Assembly (NCBI GenBank): GCA_902524385.1
Contig: CABZCZ010000005.1
Coordinates: 1-64,000, forward strand
Length of the DNA: 64,000 nucleotides
Direction of reading: 5' to 3'
Source of the DNA: an uncultured Alphaproteobacteria bacterium
GTDB lineage: Bacteria; Pseudomonadota; Alphaproteobacteria; HIMB59; GCA-002718135
The notes beneath the pieces are model-generated. The model saw nothing but the letters and a program-made list of their open reading frames with translations. It ran no database searches and was not told the DNA's origin. The position numbers were made by a program, and so were the translations under genes. This document shows, one piece after another, positions 25,418-34,871 of this stretch (position 1 is its first letter; each line of letters starts with the position of its first letter).

Positions 25418-28063
25418 ATGATTAATTTTAGGACCCTTAAAGTCAAAGGCTTTAAGTCTTTTGTTGAACCAACAGAAATTTTGATTGAAAATGGTTTGAC
25501 AGGTATTGTGGGGCCAAATGGATGTGGTAAATCCAATCTCGTTGAAGCTTTTAGATTCGTTATGGGTGAGCTTTCTCCAAAACAAATGAGAGGAAGCGAA
25601 TTAGATGATGTTATCTTTAATGGTACAGATGATAGACCGGCATGGGATATTGCTGAGGTTTCAATAGATTTAGATAATAAAGCAAGAAAAGCACCAAGTA
25701 TTTTTAATGAAAGTGATACCATTGAAGTCACTAGAAGAATATGGCGAGGTGAGGGGTCCGAATATAGAGTAAACGGAAAAGAGGTCCGGTTAAAAGATGT
25801 TCAATTATTATTTGCTGACGCTGCTACTGGAGCTAGATCAACCTCGATGGTTAGTCAAGGTAGAGTTGGCGCCATTATTGCTGCTAAGCCTGAGCAAAGA
25901 AGAACCTTACTTGAAGAAGCTGCTGGAATTACAGGTCTGCATTCAAGACGACACGAAGCTGAATTACGATTGAATGCTACTGAAAATAACTTAGACCGTG
26001 TTAAGGACGTATTAAAAGCACAAGACGAACAACTTACAATATTAAAGAAACAATCAAAACAAGCTGAAAGATATAAGTATATTCAAAAAGATATTACAAA
26101 AGCAAGAGCAAGATTGTTTTATAAAAAATGGATTGATCAAAAAGATAAATTAAAAAATGCTAATGAAAAAATTCAATCTGAGACAAAGGTTGTAAATAAC
26201 CAAACACAAGTAGTTGCACAAATAAATGTCGAATTTGAAAAAGTTCAAGAAAGCCTTCCAAAACTTAGACTACAAGAAAGTAAGGTTGCAGCTGAACTGC
26301 AGAAATATTCAATTAGTTTAGAAAATCAAGAAAAAGAAATTGAAAGAGCAAATATTGCAGTAGACGAAACAAAAGTCCGTATAGAGCAAATTAAAAATGA
26401 TATTGATAGAGAAAAATTTTTATTTAAAGATGCAAAACAAAATCTTGAAAGAGTACAGGAAGAAAAATCAATATTGTTAAAACAACAAGGTGATCTTTTT
26501 ATTCAAACTGATGATGATCTAAGTAATGAAAATGTTTCTAATAAAAAAAATAATAACCCAATAATTGATTATCTAGACTTTGAAGATGGTCTTGAACAAG
26601 CAATTGCTGCAGTTTTTTCAGATGAATTAATAGCATCTATCGATGAAAAACAAAGTATTTTTTGGAGAAAATTAGATGCGGAAGACTCTTCCTTTAATTC
26701 AGAAATTACGAAATTTTCTTCTCTTATCAAAGCACCAGATAATTTGAAAAAGAAATTAGAATTTGTTGGATTAATAGAAAATAAAGAAAATGTTTTAGAA
26801 ATTCAAAAAAACCTAAAACCAGGACAAATATTAGTGAGCAAACTTGGAGAAATTTGGAGATGGGATGGATATGTATCTAAAGGTAAACAAAATAATTCAA
26901 CTAAAGCTATATTAGAGCAACTAAAAAATAGAAGAATAAAGCAATTAAGTGCTGAAGAAAAACAATGGAATGATATTTCTTCAAAAGCAAATCAAAGAAT
27001 ACAAGAGTTAAATTCAAGGCAAAATTCATTAATTGACGAATTATCTAATCTTCAATCTGTTCCTAAAGATGTATCAAGTGAAAAATTAAAAATACAAAAT
27101 CTAATTGATAAAAATAAGAATTCTTATGAGCAAATAGCTGAGCAACTTCGTCAAACTGAACAAAATTCTAGTGAAATAAATAAGAAATTAAAACTAGAAG
27201 AAATTAAATTAAATGAAGTAAGAGAAGAAAGAATTAGGACTGAAGGTCAAATTAATACAATTAATGAAGCAATTAAATTATTATCTACTCAAGTAAAAGA
27301 ACGATTGAGTGTAGATCTAGAAGAACTTTACAATATTGGAGAGATCAATCCAAATAAAGTTTTAGGTGAAACTGAAGATTTAGATAAAAAATTAGAAAGA
27401 TTAATTGCTGAGCAAGAGCGTTTAGGTGGTGTTAACCTTCTTGCAGAACAAGAGTCCAAGGATTTAGAAGAAAAAGTAAATACGATAAAGAAAGATCAAA
27501 TCGACCTTTTAAGTGCAATTGCAAAACTAAGAGAAGCAATTGATTCACTTAATACAGAAGGTAGACAACGTTTACTTGCTGCATATGGAATAGTGAATGA
27601 AAATTTTCAAAAATTATTTACAAGGTTGTTTGGTGGTGGAAAGGCTTATCTGAAGTTTACAGATGAATCAGATCCTCTTGAAGCTGGTTTAGAGATATTT
27701 GCTAGTCCTCCGGGAAAAAAATTACAAAATCTAAATTTACTTTCTGGAGGTGAGCAAGCTCTTACTGCATTGTCATTATTATTCGCTGTATTTTTATCAA
27801 ATCCAGCTCCGATTTGTGTACTCGATGAGGTTGATGCTCCGTTAGATGATACTAATGTTGATAGATTTTGTTCATTAGTGGAGGAAATAGCTAAAACTTC
27901 TGCAACAAAATTCTTAGTTATAACTCATCATAGAATGACAATGGCAAGAGTAAATAGATTATTTGGTGTTACCATGCCTGAGAAAGGTGTATCACAATTA
28001 GTTTCTGTTGATCTTGAAAAAGCAATCGAGATAAAAGAGCAAGATACTACAAATGAATTATAA
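25418..28063 (+). CDS. smc: Chromosome segregation ATPase SMC, short-armed
   Basis: Condensin core ATPase that organises and segregates the chromosome. The preferred ATG at 25418 gives 881 residues; an adjacent TTG is less likely. Walker A GPNGCGKS is at about residues 32-39 and the Q-loop is VSQGRVGAI. The hinge lies at about 380-490, with WRWDGYV as in alphaproteobacterial SMC. The C-terminal head has NLLSGGEQALTALSLLFA and VLDEVDAPLDDTNVDRF. Bacterial SMC proteins usually have about 1100-1200 residues. Here each coiled-coil arm is about 200 residues instead of about 330, so the complex is shorter. It overlaps atpI by 11 bases. Confidence 0.94.
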   Translation: MINFRTLKVKGFKSFVEPTEILIENGLTGIVGPNGCGKSNLVEAFRFVMGELSPKQMRGSELDDVIFNGTDDRPAWDIAEVSIDLDNKARKAPSIFNESDTIEVTRRIWRGEGSEYRVNGKEVRLKDVQLLFADAATGARSTSMVSQGRVGAIIAAKPEQRRTLLEEAAGITGLHSRRHEAELRLNATENNLDRVKDVLKAQDEQLTILKKQSKQAERYKYIQKDITKARARLFYKKWIDQKDKLKNANEKIQSETKVVNNQTQVVAQINVEFEKVQESLPKLRLQESKVAAELQKYSISLENQEKEIERANIAVDETKVRIEQIKNDIDREKFLFKDAKQNLERVQEEKSILLKQQGDLFIQTDDDLSNENVSNKKNNNPIIDYLDFEDGLEQAIAAVFSDELIASIDEKQSIFWRKLDAEDSSFNSEITKFSSLIKAPDNLKKKLEFVGLIENKENVLEIQKNLKPGQILVSKLGEIWRWDGYVSKGKQNNSTKAILEQLKNRRIKQLSAEEKQWNDISSKANQRIQELNSRQNSLIDELSNLQSVPKDVSSEKLKIQNLIDKNKNSYEQIAEQLRQTEQNSSEINKKLKLEEIKLNEVREERIRTEGQINTINEAIKLLSTQVKERLSVDLEELYNIGEINPNKVLGETEDLDKKLERLIAEQERLGGVNLLAEQESKDLEEKVNTIKKDQIDLLSAIAKLREAIDSLNTEGRQRLLAAYGIVNENFQKLFTRLFGGGKAYLKFTDESDPLEAGLEIFASPPGKKLQNLNLLSGGEQALTALSLLFAVFLSNPAPICVLDEVDAPLDDTNVDRFCSLVEEIAKTSATKFLVITHHRMTMARVNRLFGVTMPEKGVSQLVSVDLEKAIEIKEQDTTNEL

Positions 28064-28340
28064 AAATAAAAATTTAGAAAAATTGGGTAAAAAAATAGAT
28101 AATTTAGATAATCAAAATAAAGAACCTAATATTAAAAAAAAAGAAAGTGGTGCTGGATTTGGTTTTAAAATTAGTACAGAAATTATAGCTGCACTAGTTG
28201 TTGGAGTTGGAATTGGGCTTATTGTGGATAATTACTTTAATACTAAACCAATAGGGTTAATTATTTTCTTCATATTTGGCGCATTAGCTGGATTTTTGAA
28301 CGTTTATCGTGTAATGCGTCGCATTGAAAAGCAAAGGTAA
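28053..28340 (+). CDS. atpI: ATP synthase assembly protein AtpI
   Basis: A 95-residue membrane protein with two hydrophobic helices (about residues 44-64 and 69-87) and a charged N-terminal tail. The pattern GFGFKISTEIIAALVVGVGIGLIVDNYFNTKPIGLIIFFIFGALAGFLNVYR matches AtpI/AtpZ, which helps assemble the c-ring of F-type ATP synthase. It overlaps the smc stop by 11 bases and precedes atpB by 21 bases. The ATP synthase genes therefore probably share transcription with smc, at least in part. Confidence 0.9.
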   Translation: MNYKNKNLEKLGKKIDNLDNQNKEPNIKKKESGAGFGFKISTEIIAALVVGVGIGLIVDNYFNTKPIGLIIFFIFGALAGFLNVYRVMRRIEKQR

Positions 28341-28361
28341 TTTTAATATTCAATAACAATT

Positions 28362-29096
28362 ATGGCCGCCAAAGACAGTCCACTAAAACAGTTCGAAATA
28401 GATCCAATATCTAATATTGAACTTGGTGGCTATAATATTTCATTTACAAATTCATCTTTTGCTATGCTGATTACTGTTTTAGTAATTACTCTATTTTTAA
28501 CTTTAACAGTAAACACAAGATCAATTATCCCTTCTAGGATGCAGCTCATTTCAGAATTGATGTATAATTTTATAGCTCAGCTTCTCTCTGATACAGTAGG
28601 AGAAAATGGGAAAAGGTATTTCCCATTTGTTTTCTCTTTATTTATGTTTGTATTAATTGGAAATATGGTTGGTATGATACCGTACCAATTTACTTTTACG
28701 AGTCATATTATTGTTACATTTGCTTTGGCAACAGTTGTATTTATTGGTGTAACCATTCTTGGATTTGTTAATCATGGTATTAAATTTTTTACTTTCTTTT
28801 ACATACCAGGTGTACCGTTTTACATGCATCCACTGCTTATTCCTATTGAGGTAATTTCTTATTTATCAAGACCTATAAGTTTATCAGTTAGATTATTTGC
28901 AAACATGCTGGCTGGTCACACATTACTAAAAGTATTTGCAGGCTTTGTAGTTTCAATGCCGTTTTTTACAGGAGTTTTTCCTTTAGCTTTCATTGTAGCT
29001 TTAACAGGATTAGAAATTTTAATTGCTTTTTTGCAAGCATATGTGTTTGCAATACTGACATGTTTATATATTAACGATGCTTATCATTTACATTAA
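28362..29096 (+). CDS. atpB: F0F1 ATP synthase subunit a
   Basis: Proton-channel subunit of the inner-membrane F0 sector. The 244-residue protein has five to six transmembrane helices and the essential arginine in PISLSVRLFANMLAGHTLL, with the conserved ALTGLEILIAFLQAYVFAILTCLYINDA helix at the C-terminus. Length and order match alphaproteobacterial subunit a. The F0 genes are in a cluster separate from F1, as is usual in this class; no F1 genes lie in the window. Confidence 0.97.
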   Translation: MAAKDSPLKQFEIDPISNIELGGYNISFTNSSFAMLITVLVITLFLTLTVNTRSIIPSRMQLISELMYNFIAQLLSDTVGENGKRYFPFVFSLFMFVLIGNMVGMIPYQFTFTSHIIVTFALATVVFIGVTILGFVNHGIKFFTFFYIPGVPFYMHPLLIPIEVISYLSRPISLSVRLFANMLAGHTLLKVFAGFVVSMPFFTGVFPLAFIVALTGLEILIAFLQAYVFAILTCLYINDAYHLH

Positions 29097-29104
29097 TTTA
29101 AAAT

Positions 29105-29110
29105 AGGAGG
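29105..29110 (+). promoter_or_regulatory. Strong Shine-Dalgarno AGGAGG before atpE
   Basis: A perfect AGGAGG lies 4 bases before the atpE ATG at 29115. Most genes in this operon have weak or no recognisable site, so this one fits the need for many c subunits per ATP synthase. Confidence 0.8.
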
Positions 29111-29114
29111 ACTT

Positions 29115-29339
29115 ATGGAAATTGAAGCAGCAAAAGTAATCGGAGCGGGTTTAGCCGTTATCGGTGTTATTGGATCAGGTATTGGAATTGGGAATATTTT
29201 CTCGTCTTTTATTCAAGCAGTTGGAAGAAATCCAGCAGCAAGAGGTGAAGTTTTTACAATGACAATGTTAGGTTTCGCATTAGTTGAAGCGATTGCACTT
29301 TTCGCACTAGTTATTGCGTTAGTTATTTTGTTTGGATAG
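29115..29339 (+). CDS. atpE: F0F1 ATP synthase subunit c
   Basis: Two-helix proteolipid of 74 residues that forms the rotor ring. The first helix has the glycine-rich GAGLAVIGVIGSGIGIGNIF, the polar loop is GRNPAARGEV, and the second helix MLGFALVEAIALFALVIALVI carries the proton-binding Glu. There is no sodium-type signature, so proton coupling is expected. It is preceded by the strongest ribosome binding site seen in the operon. Confidence 0.97.
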   Translation: MEIEAAKVIGAGLAVIGVIGSGIGIGNIFSSFIQAVGRNPAARGEVFTMTMLGFALVEAIALFALVIALVILFG

Positions 29340-29356
29340 AACTGAATAATTTATTA

Positions 29357-29848
29357 ATGCCTCAATTAAATCCAGAATTTTTTGTTTCACAGCTCTTTTG
29401 GTTAGCTGTATTCTTTACTTTGCTATTTGTGTTCTTATGGAGGGTATCCCTTCCAAGGATAGCTACAGTTTTAGAGAAAAGACAAAATAAAATAGATGAG
29501 AATTTATCTTCGGCAAAAGAGCTTCAAGAACAAGCAATGGAAATTGAAAAAAAAATTAATGATCAAATCAACAAAGCTAAACTAGAAACAGATGAGAAAA
29601 TTAAAGAAACAATCAATGCTTTACAAGAAGATGTTTCTACTCAACTTTCATCACTTGATAAAAGTTTAGAAAAAAAGGTTTCTGATGCAGAAAAAGAAAT
29701 TTTAAAAAGTAAAGATGAACAAATGAAAAATATTAATAATGAAATAGCTAAAATTACAAAACTGACTGTTGGGAAAATTACAAATATAGAATTGTCAGAT
29801 AATGAGCTTATTAAAATTATTGAAACACATAAGGGTAGTTTTAACTAA
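29357..29848 (+). CDS. F0F1 ATP synthase subunit b'
   Basis: First of two peripheral-stalk subunits (163 residues). A single membrane helix (about residues 10-30, PEFFVSQLFWLAVFFTLLFVFLWR) is followed by a long charged coiled coil. The PQLNPEFFxSQLFWLAxxF start is typical of b' in alphaproteobacteria and phototrophs, where b and b' form a heterodimer. Its stop overlaps the ATG of the next gene by one base, and the symbol atpF' or atpG is used in the literature. Confidence 0.93.
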   Translation: MPQLNPEFFVSQLFWLAVFFTLLFVFLWRVSLPRIATVLEKRQNKIDENLSSAKELQEQAMEIEKKINDQINKAKLETDEKIKETINALQEDVSTQLSSLDKSLEKKVSDAEKEILKSKDEQMKNINNEIAKITKLTVGKITNIELSDNELIKIIETHKGSFN

Positions 29849-30333
29849 TGTTTTCTGATCCTCAATTTTGGGTAGCGGTATCTTTTATTTTATTTATTGC
29901 AGCCATCTTTAATCCAGTACGAAAAATTCTTACATCTAGTTTAGATGCACAAATAGAAGATATAAAAAATAAGATTGATGAGGTAGAGAATTTAAAAAGT
30001 GAGGCTCAAAAAGCTTTTGATGAATTAAAAGAAAGAGAAACTAAGGTAGTTAAGGAAATAGAAAATCTTAATTTGGAATCCGAAAAAAGAATTGCTGAAT
30101 TAAAAGTTATATCTGCCTCTAAATTAACTGACCAATTTGAAAAAAGAGAAATATTGGCCGTAAATAAGATTGAACAATTAGTTCGAGATACTAATAACTC
30201 TATAAAAAATTATATTTCAAACGTTGCAATAGAGGCTACAAGAAAAATTTTGCTTAAAAATCTTAGTGATCACAAAAAATCTTCTTTAATTGAAGAATCA
30301 ATTACTGAATTTAACTCTGTTCTTAAAAACTAG
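29848..30333 (+). CDS. atpF: F0F1 ATP synthase subunit b
   Basis: Second peripheral-stalk subunit (161 residues). It has an N-terminal membrane helix (DPQFWVAVSFILFIAAIF, about residues 3-21) followed by a conserved NPVRKILTSSLDAQIEDIKNKIDE and a coiled coil to the C-terminus. It is the last F0 gene; 112 bases separate it from ispH. That gap has A+T-only inverted repeats and a TATAAT at 30363-30368 but no clear terminator or -35 element. Confidence 0.93.
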   Translation: MFSDPQFWVAVSFILFIAAIFNPVRKILTSSLDAQIEDIKNKIDEVENLKSEAQKAFDELKERETKVVKEIENLNLESEKRIAELKVISASKLTDQFEKREILAVNKIEQLVRDTNNSIKNYISNVAIEATRKILLKNLSDHKKSSLIEESITEFNSVLKN

Positions 30334-30445
30334 AAGTAGATTTAATTATTCCATAATTTGCCTATAATATTAAGAAATTAATATTAAAAGATTTTTAAAA
30401 TCTATAGTATTATTAAATTACCAAATTTAATGGTAGCAAATTTAA

Positions 30446-31387
30446 ATGACAAAAAAACTTAATATTTTTCTTGCAGGACCCCGAGGGTTTTGTGCTGGAG
30501 TAGATAGAGCAATAGAAATGGTCAAGGGTGCTTTAAAAAAATATGGAGCACCTGTATATGTTCGTCATGAAATAGTTCATAATAAATTTGTTGTTGAAAA
30601 TCTTAAATCACAAGGAGCTATTTTTGTTGAGGAATTAAATGAAATTGAAGATAAAAGCAGACCAGTTATCTTTTCTGCACATGGTGTTCCAAAAACAGTA
30701 CCAGAGGAAGCTTTAAGTTTAAATTTAATATATTATGATGCAACATGTCCACTTGTAAGTAAAATTCATAAAGAGGTTGAAAATTTTGATAAAAAAAATC
30801 TTCCTGTAATTTTAATTGGTCATAGAAATCATCCTGAAGTTATAGGAACTATGGGCCAAACTAATAAAGAAATTCATTTGGTGGAAAAAGTTGAAGATGT
30901 TAAAAAATTACCGTTTAAACAGAATAAAAAGATTGCATATGTTACTCAAACGACACTGTCTGTTGATGATACAAAAGATATAATTAAAGAAATAAAAGTA
31001 CATTTTAGTAATGTTATCGAACCAAAAAAGAATGATATTTGTTACGCTACAACAAATAGACAGGAAGCAGTTAAAAAAATAGCAAATCAATGTGATTATT
31101 TTTTAGTAATTGGTGCAAGTAACTCTTCAAATTCTTTAAGATTAGTTGAAGTAGCAAAAAATTATGGTTCAAAAAAAGCTATTTTAGTAGAGGATGTTGA
31201 TTCATTAAATTTGAATATATTTCAAGAATCTAAAAATATAGGAATAACAGCAAGTGCATCATCACCAGAAATTCTCGTTAAAAAACTTCTTGATAATTTG
31301 AAGAAAAATTTTGAAGTACAGGTGAATGAGGGACATTATCATAAAGAAGATGTATTTTTTAAAATTCCACAAAAATTAAATATATAA
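30446..31387 (+). CDS. ispH: 4-hydroxy-3-methylbut-2-enyl diphosphate reductase
   Basis: Last enzyme of the non-mevalonate pathway, giving IPP and DMAPP. The 313-residue protein has the three iron-sulphur cysteines C16 (GPRGFCAGVDRAI), C101 (DATCPLVSKIH) and C199 (DICYATTNRQ). It also has the HEIVHN and FSAHGVP motifs and GASNSSNSLRLVE for diphosphate binding. It is followed by thrB and rnhA, a common alphaproteobacterial order. Together with ispE at the left edge it shows that the cell uses the MEP route. Confidence 0.97.
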   Translation: MTKKLNIFLAGPRGFCAGVDRAIEMVKGALKKYGAPVYVRHEIVHNKFVVENLKSQGAIFVEELNEIEDKSRPVIFSAHGVPKTVPEEALSLNLIYYDATCPLVSKIHKEVENFDKKNLPVILIGHRNHPEVIGTMGQTNKEIHLVEKVEDVKKLPFKQNKKIAYVTQTTLSVDDTKDIIKEIKVHFSNVIEPKKNDICYATTNRQEAVKKIANQCDYFLVIGASNSSNSLRLVEVAKNYGSKKAILVEDVDSLNLNIFQESKNIGITASASSPEILVKKLLDNLKKNFEVQVNEGHYHKEDVFFKIPQKLNI

Positions 31388-31390
31388 AAA

Positions 31391-32344
31391 ATGGCAGTTT
31401 TTACAAAATTAATTAAAAAAGATATCGAAAACTTTATTTCTGATTACTCAATAGGTAATTTAGAGAGCTTTGAAGAGATTGTTGATGGCATAGAAAACTC
31501 AAATTTTAAAATTTTTTGTAATAATCAACCATATATTTTAACAATTTTTGAAAAAAGAGTGATTGAAGAGGAATTACCTTTTTTCATAAATTTAAAAAAT
31601 TTTTTGTATAAAAATAATTTTAAGTGTCCAAAAGCTATCTCAGATAAAAATGGAAAAATTTTAAAAAAATTAAAAAACAAAACTGCTGTTATTATTTCTT
31701 TTCTAGATGGTAAAAGTATTGAAAAACCTAACTTTAAAATGTGTGGAGAAGTTGGTAAAATGGTTGCTAATTTACACAATCTTACCATAAATTTTGATGA
31801 AAAAAGACCTAACGGTTTAGATTTAAAGGATTGGAAAGAAATTTACAAAAAATGCCTTAATAGTAAATCTGAAGATTTTAATGAAACTATGTATTTGTTA
31901 AAAAGTGAAATAGATTATTTAGAAAATTATTGGCCAAGTAATATTCCCCGTGGTGTCATACATGCTGATTTGTTTAGAGATAATATTTTTTTTAGAAATG
32001 AGAAAATTTCTGGTGTAATAGATTTCTATTTTGCATGTTATTATTTTTATATTTATGACATTGCTATAATAATTAATGATTGGTGCTTTAATGAAAATGG
32101 AAAAAACTTTAACAAAAAGAACTGCTTAACAATTCTTGAGGAATATCAAAAACTCAGAGAATTGAGTGATCTTGAGAAAGAATCATTAAATATTTTATTA
32201 AGAGCTGCAGCTGTTAGAATACTATCTACAAGAGTACACGACTACATTTTTCATCCATCAAATGCAGTAGTTATTAAAAAAGATCCATTTGAATATTTTA
32301 ATATTTTAAAATGGCATCAGCAAAATGATATTTTTGAAAAATGA
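31391..32344 (+). CDS. thrB: Homoserine kinase, APH-fold type
   Basis: Phosphorylates homoserine in threonine synthesis. The 317-residue protein belongs to the aminoglycoside-phosphotransferase-like ThrB group of proteobacteria, not the GHMP type. MAVFTKLxxxDIENFISDYxIGxLxSFEEIxxGIENSNFK at the N-terminus is characteristic. The catalytic loop is GVIHADLFRDNIFF and the metal-binding segment GVIDFYFACYYFYIYDIAI. It starts 3 bases after ispH and overlaps rnhA by 4 bases. Confidence 0.94.
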   Translation: MAVFTKLIKKDIENFISDYSIGNLESFEEIVDGIENSNFKIFCNNQPYILTIFEKRVIEEELPFFINLKNFLYKNNFKCPKAISDKNGKILKKLKNKTAVIISFLDGKSIEKPNFKMCGEVGKMVANLHNLTINFDEKRPNGLDLKDWKEIYKKCLNSKSEDFNETMYLLKSEIDYLENYWPSNIPRGVIHADLFRDNIFFRNEKISGVIDFYFACYYFYIYDIAIIINDWCFNENGKNFNKKNCLTILEEYQKLRELSDLEKESLNILLRAAAVRILSTRVHDYIFHPSNAVVIKKDPFEYFNILKWHQQNDIFEK

Positions 32345-32769
32345 TTAATATTTATACAGATGGTGCATGTTCTGGTAATCCTGGGATAGGTGGATGGGGA
32401 GTTGTAATATTAGATAATAACAAAGAAATTTTATTGAACGGTGGAAATCAACATACAACTAATAATAAAATGGAACTTACAGCAGCAATAAAAGCACTGG
32501 AATATTTTGAAATAAAAAAAGATTTAGTCATTTATACAGACAGCAAATATGTCAAAGATGGCATTGAGTCATGGATTAAAAATTGGAAAAATAATGGGTG
32601 GAGAACATCAACAAAAAAATTAGTTAAAAATAAAGAATTGTGGATGAAGATAGACACTCTAATTAACAAACATAATGTAAAATGGAAATGGGTTAAGGGT
32701 CACGCAGGTCTAAAATTCAATGAGAAGGCTGATGAATTGGCAAGGAAATATATTGAAAGTAGTAATTAG
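32341..32769 (+). CDS. rnhA: Ribonuclease HI
   Basis: Degrades RNA in RNA-DNA hybrids. The 142-residue protein keeps all four catalytic acids: D7 (YTDGACSGNPG), E45 (NKMELTAAI), D67 (YTDSKYV) and D131 (NEKADELA). The WVKGHAG loop carries the conserved His. With rnhB at 4961, both RNase H types are in the window. Its end overlaps the probable start of the YceI gene. Confidence 0.97.
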   Translation: MINIYTDGACSGNPGIGGWGVVILDNNKEILLNGGNQHTTNNKMELTAAIKALEYFEIKKDLVIYTDSKYVKDGIESWIKNWKNNGWRTSTKKLVKNKELWMKIDTLINKHNVKWKWVKGHAGLKFNEKADELARKYIESSN

Positions 32770-33316
32770 TTTATTTTTAATCTTTCTGTATTGTAAACAG
32801 AGTATAGCTAATGATTTTTGGATTATAGATAAAGATATTTCAAATATAGAATTTGAAGTTCCAGTTTTGTTTGCAAATAATGTTATTGGGAACTTTAATG
32901 AATTTGATGGATTTGTTTCCTTAGACTTTTCAAATCAAAATAATAATAAGGCTCTTATAAATGTTAGAATTGATAGTTTAGATATAAATTATAAACGGTA
33001 TAAAGATTTAGTAATTAGTGATATTTTTTTTGATGCTAAAAAATTTCCTTTGGGTCTTATTGATACAAAAAATTTCAAATTTAATTATGAAGATAATTCA
33101 ATTAATTTAATAGGTGAATTAACTATAAAAGGTAAAAGTCAAAATATTCCTATTGATATTGAAGTAATAAAATTAACTAGTGAGTTGGTTCAGGTAAAAA
33201 GTGAAATATCTTTTTCTAGAAATGACTTTGAAATTGGCATTGGTAATTGGAAAAACACAACATTCCTCAAAGATAAAATAAAGATAAAAGCAAATATTTT
33301 TCTTTTTAAAGAATAA
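32753..33316 (+). CDS. YceI-family periplasmic protein
   Basis: Lipocalin-like YceI-domain protein; the family binds polyisoprenoid-type lipids, and the physiological role is unclear. The frame is open from ATG 32720, but that start lies well inside rnhA and adds residues (MRRLMNWQGNI) unlike a signal. The TTG at 32753 gives 187 residues beginning with a clean signal peptide (KVVISLFLIFLYCKQSIAND). I prefer it, with a 17-base overlap with rnhA. The domain follows with FWIIDKDISNIEFEVPVLF, IGNFNEFDGFV, FPLGLIDTKNF, IKGKSQNIPIDIEV and a C-terminal SRNDFEIGIGNW segment. Confidence 0.85.
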   Translation: MKVVISLFLIFLYCKQSIANDFWIIDKDISNIEFEVPVLFANNVIGNFNEFDGFVSLDFSNQNNNKALINVRIDSLDINYKRYKDLVISDIFFDAKKFPLGLIDTKNFKFNYEDNSINLIGELTIKGKSQNIPIDIEVIKLTSELVQVKSEISFSRNDFEIGIGNWKNTTFLKDKIKIKANIFLFKE

Positions 33317-33337
33317 TTTATCTTTTAAAAATATGTA

Positions 33338-34822
33338 CTAAAAATTTAAATTTTGAGCAATTTTATTGTTGCTGTTATATAAATCTTTCCAAATAGAATA
33401 TCTTTTTAATAAAAGATCTATGTTGTCTTTATTTGGTTCATATGTTCTATTTATCTTTATTTCACTAACAATATTTTCTTTATTCTCAATTATTTCATAC
33501 TGATACATGGCTAATCTTGCTACGCCCAGAGCGGCACTAAATTCACTTTGATCACAAACACTTAATTTTCTATTTAATAGGGATGCAAGTAATTCAATCC
33601 AAAATGAGCTTTTTGAACCACCTCCAACCATAAATATGTTATCTAAGTTATTATTAACTTTCAAAATAGAATTTACTCCATCTAATATTCCAAAACTGAC
33701 ACCTTCTATTACTGCATACTGTAAATCTGTTGAATTTGTTGTTGTTTTTATGGAATGAAACGAACCTCTAATATGCGGATCATTATGCGGAGTTCTTTCT
33801 CCAGACAAATAAGGTAAAAAATAAGAAGAATTTTTTATTGAATTTTTATCATTATAAAAGCTAGTTACATTATTAAGTGTATCAATAATTGAAGTATTAG
33901 TAACGGAGCAAATCCAATCTAAACAATTACTTGCACTTAACATAACAGACATTAGATGCCATTTATCCGGCAAACAATGACAAAATGAATGTACTGCATC
34001 ACCAGTATTACTTAAAAAATTATCAGTTGGGGTAAAAAAAACTCCTGAAGTACCAAGAGATATAAATGATTGCTTTTTATTAGTTATACCCATACCAGTT
34101 GCTGCGGCTGCATTATCTCCTGCTCCACCAACAACTTTTACATTATTATTAAAATTGAATTTATCTTTAAATTCTTTTTTTAAATATCCTGTCAGCTCAT
34201 TGCCTTCCACAAGATTGGGCATATGTTTTTCTTCTAAAAATGAACATGATAAAAGTTTATTAGACCATTTTCTATATTTTATATCTAACCATAATGTGCC
34301 AGATGCATCTGACATTTCAGAAAAAAATTCACCAGTAAGAACAAACCGTAAGTAATCTTTAGGCAGTAAGACTTTAAAAATTTTTTTAAAATTATTTATT
34401 TCATTATTTTTTATCCAATTGATTTTTGGTGCTGTAAAACCAGGCATAGTAATGTTCCCTGAAATTGAACGTACATCAAAATTTTGTTTTTCAAATTCTT
34501 CACATTCTTGATGTGATCTTGTATCATTCCAAAGAATACATGGTCTAATTACATTTCCATCCTTATCTATTAAGGTAGCTCCATGCATATGACCAGATAT
34601 GCCTATAGAAATAGTTTGTAAAAATTCTTTTGGTTTTTTTAACTTTAGGGACTCCAAACATTCCATTGTTGAATTAATCCATTCTTGTGGATTTTGTTCG
34701 CTAAAACCATCTTGTGGAGATTGTACAGTGAGACTTGAATTAGCGGTGGCAAGAATGTTTTGACTTTGATCGATTAAAATCATTTTGACTGATGATGTTC
34801 CAAGATCAATTCCAATATACAT
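33338..34822 (-). CDS. xylB: Xylulokinase
   Basis: FGGY carbohydrate kinase phosphorylating D-xylulose. The 494-residue protein has GIDLGTSSVKMILID (residues 4-18), the substrate loop GHMHGATLID (77-86), WNDTRS (98-103) and TMPGFTAPKINWIKNNE, a xylulokinase hallmark. The catalytic base D236 is in VVGGAGDNAAAATG. YLSGERTPHNDPHIRGSF and MVGGGSKSSFWIELLA are also typical. No xylose isomerase or xylose dehydrogenase lies next to it, so the source of xylulose is not visible here. It is the last gene of a minus-strand run that begins at 37928. Confidence 0.93.
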   Translation of the reverse strand: MYIGIDLGTSSVKMILIDQSQNILATANSSLTVQSPQDGFSEQNPQEWINSTMECLESLKLKKPKEFLQTISIGISGHMHGATLIDKDGNVIRPCILWNDTRSHQECEEFEKQNFDVRSISGNITMPGFTAPKINWIKNNEINNFKKIFKVLLPKDYLRFVLTGEFFSEMSDASGTLWLDIKYRKWSNKLLSCSFLEEKHMPNLVEGNELTGYLKKEFKDKFNFNNNVKVVGGAGDNAAAATGMGITNKKQSFISLGTSGVFFTPTDNFLSNTGDAVHSFCHCLPDKWHLMSVMLSASNCLDWICSVTNTSIIDTLNNVTSFYNDKNSIKNSSYFLPYLSGERTPHNDPHIRGSFHSIKTTTNSTDLQYAVIEGVSFGILDGVNSILKVNNNLDNIFMVGGGSKSSFWIELLASLLNRKLSVCDQSEFSAALGVARLAMYQYEIIENKENIVSEIKINRTYEPNKDNIDLLLKRYSIWKDLYNSNNKIAQNLNF

Positions 34823-34871
34823 ATTATAAATTTATAACATTAATATTTTAAATGATATAAAGAAATTAAAA

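Noticed and set aside
30385-30410. AGATTTT-T-AAAATCT inverted repeat after atpF
   Set aside because: Almost pure A+T stem without a following T tract; such repeats arise often by chance at this base composition.
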